A stretch of DNA of 7,338 nucleotides. Source: an uncultured Bacillota bacterium (GTDB taxonomy: Bacteria > Bacillota_I > Bacilli_A > RFN20 > CAG-826). A model generated the notes under the pieces. The model searched no databases, was not told where the DNA came from, and saw only the letters and a program-made list of their open reading frames with translations. The position numbers and the translations under genes were made by a program. Shown here one piece after another: positions 1 to 5,144 of the stretch. Numbering within the stretch: position 1 is the first letter of the stretch; each line of letters opens with the position of its first letter. The stretch is taken from the NCBI GenBank assembly GCA_946623775.1, contig CAMORJ010000073.1, forward strand, positions 1-7,338, given 5' to 3'.

Positions 1-77
1 CCGGCGACATTATCTTTGACCGCTAGAGAAAATAGCTCTAGATTGGCCAAGAAGCTTTCATCGATGACGGCCCTCAT
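1..77 (-). CDS. DUF58 family protein, N-terminal fragment (cut by window edge)
   Basis: An ATG at 75-77 opens a minus-strand frame of 25 complete codons that runs off the left edge. The visible protein starts MRAVIDESFLANLELFSL and continues AVKDNVA. The pattern of an acidic start, 'FL..LE', a hydrophobic stretch and a basic residue resembles the N-terminus of DUF58 proteins, which commonly read 'L...LE.L.L..R....G'. The position fits too: DUF58 genes usually lie directly downstream of moxR, and here only 9 nt separate the moxR stop from this ATG. No clear Shine-Dalgarno sequence precedes the ATG, so translation is probably coupled to moxR. DUF58 proteins are MoxR partners, often carrying a von Willebrand A-like fold. 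The identification rests on a short N-terminus plus gene order; the diagnostic region lies outside the window. Confidence 0.72.
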   Translation of the reverse strand, partial: MRAVIDESFLANLELFSLAVKDNVA

Positions 78-86
78 AAACGGATA

Positions 87-1103
87 TTAACGATACTTAG
101 CGTTTTCCTTGATTAATAAGCCGATGGTCTTGTCGATTGAAAGGCCTTCGTTGATGGCGTTGTAGTTGATCTTGATGCGGTGGCGGAGAACCGGATAGGC
201 AAGGGCATCGACGTCATCGAAGGAGACGTTGTAGTTGCCGTGGATCAAAGCGCGGATCTTCGCGCCGGTGATAAGAGCCTGGCCGGCACGGGGAGACGCG
301 CCGTAGCGGATGTATTTCTTGGCGACTTCGCCGCAGTCCTCCATCTCGGGGTGGGTGGCATGGACCAAATGCATGGCGTAATCGATGACTTCCTTGATGC
401 AGGGGACGTCCTGGGCGAGGGTGCGCATCCTGAGGATGGCGGGTCCATCGATGACCTGGGTGGCGTTTTCGGCCTGGGAGTGCTGAGTCAAATTGACGAT
501 GTCGCCGAGCTCGTCGACGCTTGGGAATTCCATGGAGACCTTGAACATGAAACGGTCCATCTGGGCTTCGGGAAGCGGATAGGTGCCGTCTTGCTCGATC
601 GGGTTCTGGGTGGCCAAGACGAAGAATGGCTCATCCATGTTGTAGGTGACGCCGGAGATGGTGGCGTGGTGCTCCTGCATGACCTCGAGAAGGGCGGACT
701 GGGTCTTCGGGGTCGCGCGGTTGATTTCGTCGGCGAGGATGATCTGGGCGAAGATAGGTCCTTTCTGGAAGTGGGTCACGAGGTTGCCTTCCTCATCCTT
801 GCGGATGATGTTGGTGCCGGTGACGTCGTTCGGCATGAGGTCAGGGGTGAACTGAATACGGGAGAAGGGCAGGGCAAGGGTCTGTCCGAGCGAACGGACC
901 AAACGGGTTTTGCCGGTTCCAGGGACGCCTTCGAGCAGGACGTTGCCTCCCGCGATGATTGCGATGACAACGTCATCGATGACTTCTTCTTGGCCGATGA
1001 TATCTTTATGGAGCTCGGCTTTGATTCGCGCGACGGATTCGGCGAATTCCTTAATCATCTGCTCCTTGCTTGCCTCTTGGGCTTCTAATCCTTTTTCTTT
1101 CAT
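87..1103 (-). CDS. MoxR family AAA+ ATPase
   Basis: This is a cytoplasmic AAA+ ATPase of the MoxR class, a chaperone-like remodelling enzyme that works with DUF58/VWA partners. I place the start at the ATG at 1101-1103 (338 residues). AGAGG at 1111-1115 lies 7 nt before it but only 1 nt before the alternative ATG at 1107-1109, which would add two residues. In the 338-residue numbering the ATPase motifs are complete: Walker A GVPGTGKT at 59-66, Walker B IILADEIN at 121-128, sensor 1 in VLATQNP at 162-168, an arginine-finger candidate in QMDRF (R184), and sensor 2 in GASPRAG at 268-274. The LPEAQMDRF and GASPRAG signatures are typical of MoxR. The length is normal for the family. It lies 78 nt after the transglutaminase gene and 9 nt before the DUF58 start, so all three are probably co-transcribed. 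The family call is secure; the substrate is unknown. Confidence 0.95.
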   Translation of the reverse strand: MKEKGLEAQEASKEQMIKEFAESVARIKAELHKDIIGQEEVIDDVVIAIIAGGNVLLEGVPGTGKTRLVRSLGQTLALPFSRIQFTPDLMPNDVTGTNIIRKDEEGNLVTHFQKGPIFAQIILADEINRATPKTQSALLEVMQEHHATISGVTYNMDEPFFVLATQNPIEQDGTYPLPEAQMDRFMFKVSMEFPSVDELGDIVNLTQHSQAENATQVIDGPAILRMRTLAQDVPCIKEVIDYAMHLVHATHPEMEDCGEVAKKYIRYGASPRAGQALITGAKIRALIHGNYNVSFDDVDALAYPVLRHRIKINYNAINEGLSIDKTIGLLIKENAKYR

Positions 1104-1181
1104 AGTCATACCTCTGTAATTCGTGGATTGCTGTGGTTGTTATCTTAGCGATGAATGGCCTTTACGGCAGAGAAGCGGCAA

Positions 1182-3704
1182 TTAGTTGCCGCCTCCCTGG
1201 CCACCTTGGCCATATAGGTTATTGAAGTAATCGCCTTGGATGTCGGTGAGGTCGTCGTCTCCGACCGTGTCCGCATCGTTGGCTGCATCGCCTTGGTAAT
1301 CGTTGATGACATCGCCGTATTCGGTTTCGCCATCTTTGGTGTAGATGGTGTCGGTGTGGTGTTCGCCTTCGTGTCCGGATCCGGCGCCTTCGCCTTCACC
1401 TTCTCCTTCGCCTTCACCCTCGCCTTCACCTTCTCCTTCGCCGGAGCCGGAGCCCGAGCCTGAACCGGAGCCGGAGCCCGATCCTTCGCCGGAGGTCTGG
1501 GAGCCTTCGCCTTCGCCCTCTCCGGAAGTCTGAGAGCCTTCGCCCTCGCCTTCGCCGGAGGTCTTTTCGCCTTGGCCTTCGCCGGAAGTCTTCTCGCCTT
1601 CCTGGCCTTCCTGTCCCTCTTCAGAGGGTTCGACCATCTGGTCCATGGCTTCTTTGGCTTGCTCGCCGGCCTGCTCGTTGGCGTTCTGCTGGTCGACTTC
1701 CTGCTGCATCTGCTCTGCCGCGTTGTCGATCGCTTCGCTTGCAGCGTCTTTGGCTTCCTGCTGTTGCTGCTGGCCTTGCTGCTGCTCGCCCTGTTGCTGT
1801 TCGCCGCCTTGCTGCTGCTCGCCGCCTTCTCCGCCGGAAGCGGGGGTGGCGTCGAGGACGACCCAGCCGATGCCTTCTAAGTAGGCTTCGGTCCAGGCGT
1901 GTCCGACGGTGGTGACTTCAACGGGCTTGGAAGCATCGCCGGAAGCGACGGATTGCCAGCCTTCGGTGTAACGGGCGGGGATGCCCATGCTTCTTAATAA
2001 TAAGGTAAGCGCGCCTGCGAATTGGACGCATACGCCCTTCTTCTCGGTCTGGAGGAAGTAGAGGATCTGGTTCTCTCCGTCGGGGTAGCTCTTGGAGCCG
2101 CCTTCGGCGTATTCGATGTCGTATTCGGCGGCGCCTTCGATGTAGGCGCGGGCCGCGAGCATGCCTGCCACGTCATTGGAGAGGTTCTCGCTTGCGATGA
2201 TTCCATCGAAGTAGGATTCCTCTTCCGCGGAGACGGCGAGGTAGTTGCTCGAGGCGAAGCTGCGGTAGGCAAGCTCAGCCGAGGAGGTCGCCGCGCTGGA
2301 GTAGGAAGCGCTCTGCAATAAGGCGGCGCTTGCTGCGTCTAACGCATAGGGGAGGACATGGTAGACCTGCTGGTCCTGCCAGGCTTCCGTGAGGTAGGCA
2401 TCGGTGCCGCTGGCGGCGAGGTTATCGGATGCATGGAGCGGGAGCAGCATGCGGGGATAATCCTGGAACTGGTCGTCCCAATCGATGGAGAGCTCGTAGG
2501 AGGCGGCGCTTGCGGCGGCTAGCTTGTCCGCGGTGTAGAACAGCGGATTGAGCGCGCCTGCAGGGGCGTTATATGCGATGGGGTCGGACCAATCGCTGCC
2601 GTCATAGCCGGTGTAGCTGACGTCGTGGAAGTAGAGGTCGCCGCTATAGTCGGTGGTGTAGGTGAACATCACCGGCATCTCCTGCTTTTCCTGCTCTTCC
2701 TGGTTCTCAAGCTTCTCGGCTTGGCCGTCGAGCTTCTTGGCGAGGTCTTCTAGGGATTTATAGAGGCTGTCGTTGGGATCGACGCCATTGTCTTTGGCTT
2801 TCTCAAGGGCATCGCGGATCTGATCGGCGATATCGCGCATCTTATCGGCGAGTTCCTGGCGGTCATCGATCTCGTTGAATTCGTCCATGAGCTCCTTAAG
2901 CGCATCTTCGACGGCTTGGTTATCGCCATCGATGAGGGCTTGGCCGAGATCCTGAAGCGCCTTGTCTTCTTCTGTCTTAAGGGCTTCGCCGATCTCTTCT
3001 TTGGAGTTGGCGTCATCGACGATTTCATCGATTTTGTCCTTGGCATCATCAACGAGGTCCTGACGCTCATCGACGTCGGTCTTGCCCTTGAGGTCTTCCT
3101 CGAGCTCTTCGAGGACTTCCTGGATCTTGCTGTTGACGTCGTCGCTGAGAGATTCATTGGAATTGAGGTCTGACTCGACCGAGGTGACGTCATCGTGGAC
3201 TAGGCTGTCCCAGTAATCGGTAGGATTGTTGGGGGCTTGGTGCTTGGCTTCTCTCTGAGGGATGAAGAACGAGCCCGCGAATCCGCCGGCGGCGAGGGCG
3301 AGGATCAAGACCGCCGCGACCGAGACGCGGAGTTTGAGCGCGGACATCGGCTTGGCGGCGAGGCGGACCTTCGCGTCCTCGCGCTGCTTCTTGACGATGA
3401 GGTTGTCGGAGCCCTGGAACTCGATCATCGTGGCGCATTTCTCATGCAGGCCGAGCTCCTTATCGAGGCGCAACGCAATCTTCTTATCGTCGGGGCGTGC
3501 GCGTTTGAAGAAGGCTAGGAAGCCGAGTCCGGCGAACAAGAAGCCGGCGATCAAGGCGCCGCCCAAAGTGAAGGGCGGATATACCAAATGGAAGAGCAAG
3601 ATGGCTAGGCCGGCGCCGGCTAAGCCTGCTCCCAAGGCTACTAAGATTGACTTCAAGACGTGCTCGAACAGCATCTTTTTCTTGAAACGTTCGAATTCTT
3701 GCAT
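1182..3704 (-). CDS. Membrane-anchored transglutaminase-like protein with DUF4175-like scaffold and repetitive tail
   Basis: The 840-residue protein starts at an ATG preceded, 7 nt away, by a strong TAAGGAGGT site (3712-3720). Residues 15-41, 45-66 and 126-148 are hydrophobic membrane segments. The stretch between the second and third (IALRLDKELGLHEKCATMIEF) resembles DUF4175-type proteins found in MoxR clusters. Residues 175-340 are acidic, heptad-like helix, probably coiled coil. A transglutaminase-like core lies at about 500-622, with triad candidates C559 (KKGVCVQFAGALTLLLRSMG), H602 (VGHAWTEAYL) and D618 (WVVLDATP). Then come a Gln-rich stretch (627-650), Gly-Glu/Gly-Ser repeats (706-773) and a non-repetitive acidic end with IYTKDGETEYGDV and DYFNNL. 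Three membrane segments would put the catalytic domain outside the cell if the N-terminus is inside. Unlike TgpA-type proteins it has no late membrane segment. It may be a protease, crosslinker or peptide-binding scaffold; the substrate is unknown. It leads the operon with moxR and DUF58. Confidence 0.88.
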   Translation of the reverse strand: MQEFERFKKKMLFEHVLKSILVALGAGLAGAGLAILLFHLVYPPFTLGGALIAGFLFAGLGFLAFFKRARPDDKKIALRLDKELGLHEKCATMIEFQGSDNLIVKKQREDAKVRLAAKPMSALKLRVSVAAVLILALAAGGFAGSFFIPQREAKHQAPNNPTDYWDSLVHDDVTSVESDLNSNESLSDDVNSKIQEVLEELEEDLKGKTDVDERQDLVDDAKDKIDEIVDDANSKEEIGEALKTEEDKALQDLGQALIDGDNQAVEDALKELMDEFNEIDDRQELADKMRDIADQIRDALEKAKDNGVDPNDSLYKSLEDLAKKLDGQAEKLENQEEQEKQEMPVMFTYTTDYSGDLYFHDVSYTGYDGSDWSDPIAYNAPAGALNPLFYTADKLAAASAASYELSIDWDDQFQDYPRMLLPLHASDNLAASGTDAYLTEAWQDQQVYHVLPYALDAASAALLQSASYSSAATSSAELAYRSFASSNYLAVSAEEESYFDGIIASENLSNDVAGMLAARAYIEGAAEYDIEYAEGGSKSYPDGENQILYFLQTEKKGVCVQFAGALTLLLRSMGIPARYTEGWQSVASGDASKPVEVTTVGHAWTEAYLEGIGWVVLDATPASGGEGGEQQQGGEQQQGEQQQGQQQQQEAKDAASEAIDNAAEQMQQEVDQQNANEQAGEQAKEAMDQMVEPSEEGQEGQEGEKTSGEGQGEKTSGEGEGEGSQTSGEGEGEGSQTSGEGSGSGSGSGSGSGSGEGEGEGEGEGEGEGEGEGAGSGHEGEHHTDTIYTKDGETEYGDVINDYQGDAANDADTVGDDDLTDIQGDYFNNLYGQGGQGGGN
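1386..1589 (-). repeat. Low-complexity Gly-Glu / Gly-Ser repeat tract inside the transglutaminase gene
   Basis: This stretch encodes residues 706-773. Reading along the protein, there is one 9-residue unit (TSGEGQGEK), two identical 11-residue units (TSGEGEGEGSQ at 715-725 and 726-736), about seven Gly-Ser pairs (741-754) and nine Glu-Gly pairs (756-773). At DNA level the same 20-nt string occurs at 1391-1410 and 1421-1440, a 30-nt period. All unit lengths are multiples of three, so gain or loss of a unit would keep the frame. The tract is probably a flexible, negatively charged spacer. On the plus strand it produces a spurious Pro-Ser/Pro-Glu reading frame. Confidence 0.9.
1755..1826 (-). 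repeat. Gln-rich repeat tract directly after the transglutaminase core
   Basis: Residues 627-650 read as short Gly-Glu-Gln-Gln-Gln units ending in a run of five Gln. CAG and CAA codons alternate, giving a CTG/TTG-rich plus strand. The tract begins about nine residues after the catalytic Asp candidate (D618) and is followed by a helical, Gln/Glu/Ala-rich stretch (650-692). Gln-rich linkers of this kind are common in DUF4175-like proteins of MoxR clusters. A Gln donor for the neighbouring transglutaminase domain is possible but purely speculative. Confidence 0.8.
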
Positions 3705-3711
3705 GATTTTG

Positions 3712-3720
3712 ACCTCCTTA
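3712..3720 (-). promoter_or_regulatory. Strong ribosome binding site of the transglutaminase gene
   Basis: The minus strand reads TAAGGAGGT, a full-length match to the 16S anti-Shine-Dalgarno sequence, 7 nt before the ATG at 3702-3704. It settles the start of the 840-residue protein and implies efficient translation of the first gene of the operon. Confidence 0.9.
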
Positions 3721-3750
3721 GCTGTAAATAGCGTTAGAAAGATTGAGGCA

Positions 3751-3778
3751 ATATTACATTCGATACAAAAATTGCAAA
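3751..3778 (-). promoter_or_regulatory. Candidate sigma-A-type promoter for the transglutaminase-moxR-DUF58 operon
   Basis: On the minus strand, TAATAT (3751-3756, one mismatch to TATAAT) lies 16 nt downstream of TTTGCA (3773-3778), or 15 nt downstream of the overlapping TTGCAA. The surroundings are AT-rich, unlike the coding regions. Transcription would start near 3744, giving a leader of about 40 nt before the ATG. This is a consensus match by eye only. Confidence 0.5.
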
Positions 3779-3786
3779 CAAAAATT

Positions 3787-3799
3787 TGCGCATTGCGCG
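3787..3799. promoter_or_regulatory. GC-rich near-palindrome upstream of the transglutaminase operon (possible operator)
   Basis: The plus strand reads TGCGCATTGCGCG, two GCGC cores separated by two or three bases. It sits 8 nt upstream of the candidate -35 box. A closely similar element, TGCGCGCTTGCGCG, lies at 7198-7211 upstream of the hydrolase operon. The placement and similarity suggest a shared protein-binding site, but no regulator is visible here. Confidence 0.35.
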
Positions 3800-3821
3800 T
3801 GAAAACGGGCGTGAAAGCGGT
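3798..3821. repeat. Imperfect 12-nt tandem repeat upstream of the transglutaminase operon
   Basis: CGTGAAAACGGG (3798-3809) is followed directly by CGTGAAAGCGGT (3810-3821), with 10 of 12 positions identical. The pair lies about 20 nt upstream of the candidate -35 box, where an activator might bind. The 12-nt period is not a clean helical turn, so it could also be chance. Confidence 0.4.
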
Positions 3822-3861
3822 TACATACGCATGTGCGCAGTTCCGTATAAGGTCAGAAGCT

Positions 3862-3875
3862 GAATCTTTAGATTC
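3862..3875. repeat. Small inverted repeat between the two minus-strand operons
   Basis: GAATCT (3862-3867) and AGATTC (3870-3875) are perfect reverse complements separated by TT. Slightly further on, CGATAGG occurs twice (3882-3888 and 3895-3901). The 278-nt gap 3705-3982 holds these elements, the candidate promoter and the terminator; I see no gene in it. The inverted repeat is short and could be a minor operator or chance. Confidence 0.3.
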
Positions 3876-3914
3876 CTCACCCGATAGGCCTTTTCGATAG
3901 GGGGAAGCAGTTCC

Positions 3915-3956
3915 CGAAAAAAGCGCCGAGAAAATTTTTCATTTTTTTCGGCGCTT
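3915..3956 (-). terminator. Rho-independent terminator of the hydrolase-lipoprotein operon
   Basis: AAGCGCCGA (3921-3929) and TCGGCGCTT (3948-3956) are perfect reverse complements. The stem extends through an A-rich/T-rich segment with one G-T wobble to roughly 14 bp around an 8-nt loop. On the minus strand the stem ends in a run of six T (its last two bases plus 3917-3920), as expected for termination of leftward transcription. It starts 27 nt after the lipoprotein stop codon and separates this operon from the transglutaminase operon. No T-run follows it on the plus strand. Confidence 0.85.
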
Positions 3957-3982
3957 ATGGCTTAAGTGGGGGAGATACTTGG

Positions 3983-5128
3983 CTAGAACGAAGCGGGGAT
4001 CACCTGCTGCGCCATTTCGGACACGAATTGATTCCCATCCTCATAGACGACGCATCCGGGCTTGTCGTCGGGGTCTCCTTCTTGGATTTTGTGCCCGGAG
4101 AAACCGTAGGCGGTGATGCGCATTGAAACGCTTTTGGTGGCGCCCGTCTTGGGATCGGCCTGGTTCTCGGTCACGACGATGTCGTATTCGAAGCGGATGA
4201 ACTCGCCGGTCTGCTTATCGTAATAGAGCCTGCCCTGTATCGGGCCGGGGATGATGTCCTGCTCTTCGATGATGGATAGGAGTTCCTCATCCTCTAGCAG
4301 GAAGGTGACTTCGGTGTATTCCTCCCCTTCGTCAACGGAGACGTGATTCGTGGTGATGAACTCGCTGATTTCTTTATCGTTTTTCGTCAATAGATCGCGG
4401 CAGACATCATAGTAGAGATTGTCTAGGAAGAGGCTATCGTCCTGAAGGCCGTAGAGGTTCGTGCTGAGCAGGATCCTCTCCAATGCCTGAGGCGAGGTCG
4501 CGTCGAACAGCAGATCCCTGCTGATCCTTCCGTTGATGTATTGCGATGACCAAACGTCCTCTTGGAGGGCTTCGGTGTAGGACATCTTGTTGTAGAGGCG
4601 GAAATCATCGTCCGTGAAGAAAGCGGTGAGCTGCTGATACAATTCGTATTTTTGCAATTCATCGTTGATCCCGTTATCGGAGTCGTAGGTATAGGAGATG
4701 GAAGTGCCGGTCTGGTATATCTCGTAATACCCGTTTCCCGCGATCATGAAATCGAACAGGCTATAGTCGTCGGAAGCGACGATATTGTCGTAGGTTTGCT
4801 GGTCGACTTTGTATTGGCATCCCCATGTCCCGACCCCGCGGTAGCTGTAGTAATTCGTGTACATTTTGTACTCGTCATCCAAATCGTGGGTCAGCATGTG
4901 GAAGTCCTGCTGGAACAAAGTCGAGAAGACCCTCTCCGCGAATGGGGATAGGTCTTGCTTGACGAGGAGCACCCTCAATTCGTCGACTTCCTCCAGATTG
5001 GGGATGGTCGATTCCGAGCTCGATGCCTCGCTTCCGCTGGAAGGAGATGAGGCGGGGGTGCCTGAGGATTGCCCTCCGCAGGAAAGCAGAAGCGGCAGAA
5101 TCAATAGCGGCAAAAATGCTTTTTTCAT
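3983..5128 (-). CDS. Lipoprotein of unknown function
   Basis: The 381-residue protein begins MKKAFLPLLILPLLLSCGGQ, a lipoprotein signal peptide with lipobox LLSC and lipidated C17. A Ser/Gly/Pro-rich linker (about 18-41) would hold the domain off the membrane. The remaining ~340 residues are acidic and rich in Tyr, Asp and Glu. The C-terminal part alternates strand-like segments (YTEVTFLLEDEELLSI, GRLYYDKQTGEFIRFEYDI, SVSMRITAYGFSG), which loosely recalls LolA/LppX-type lipid-binding folds; this is a weak resemblance. Its ribosome binding site TAAGGAGGG (5136-5144), 7 nt before the ATG, contains the stop codon of the upstream hydrolase, so the two are probably coupled. The gene ends with TAG shortly before a terminator. 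Secretion and attachment to the outer face of the membrane are well supported; the biochemical role is unknown. It may handle products of, or tether, the neighbouring hydrolase. Confidence 0.85.
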   Translation of the reverse strand: MKKAFLPLLILPLLLSCGGQSSGTPASSPSSGSEASSSESTIPNLEEVDELRVLLVKQDLSPFAERVFSTLFQQDFHMLTHDLDDEYKMYTNYYSYRGVGTWGCQYKVDQQTYDNIVASDDYSLFDFMIAGNGYYEIYQTGTSISYTYDSDNGINDELQKYELYQQLTAFFTDDDFRLYNKMSYTEALQEDVWSSQYINGRISRDLLFDATSPQALERILLSTNLYGLQDDSLFLDNLYYDVCRDLLTKNDKEISEFITTNHVSVDEGEEYTEVTFLLEDEELLSIIEEQDIIPGPIQGRLYYDKQTGEFIRFEYDIVVTENQADPKTGATKSVSMRITAYGFSGHKIQEGDPDDKPGCVVYEDGNQFVSEMAQQVIPASF

Positions 5129-5135
5129 CGTTCTG

Positions 5136-5144
5136 CCCTCCTTA
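5136..5144 (-). promoter_or_regulatory. Ribosome binding site containing the upstream stop codon (translational coupling)
   Basis: The minus strand reads TAAGGAGGG. Its TAA (5142-5144) is the stop of the hydrolase gene and its AGGAGGG is the Shine-Dalgarno of the lipoprotein gene, 7 nt before that ATG. Ribosomes finishing the hydrolase therefore cover the initiation site of the lipoprotein, which favours coupled synthesis. Confidence 0.88.

Noticed and set aside
23..41. Inverted repeat CTAGAG/CTCTAG near the left edge
   Set aside because: It lies inside the DUF58 coding start with a 7-nt loop and no T-run. It is probably codon-driven chance rather than a terminator.
180..1088. A 302-codon plus-strand open frame antisense to moxR
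   Set aside because: It lies wholly within the well-supported moxR gene, has no clear ribosome binding site, and its Asp/Gly/Val-rich composition is what a mirror frame of this gene produces.
1104..1109. First ATG of moxR at 1107-1109
   Set aside because: Only 1 nt separates it from AGAGG; the second ATG has the normal 7-nt spacing. The difference is two residues, so little depends on it.
1345..1533. Plus-strand frame coding for Pro-Ser and Pro-Glu repeats
   Set aside because: It is the antisense image of the Gly-Glu/Gly-Ser tract of the transglutaminase gene and lacks start signals.
3262..3900. A 212-codon plus-strand frame reaching into the intergenic region
   Set aside because: Most of it mirrors the N-terminus of the transglutaminase gene, and the rest crosses the promoter region. 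No ribosome binding site or recognisable domain was seen.
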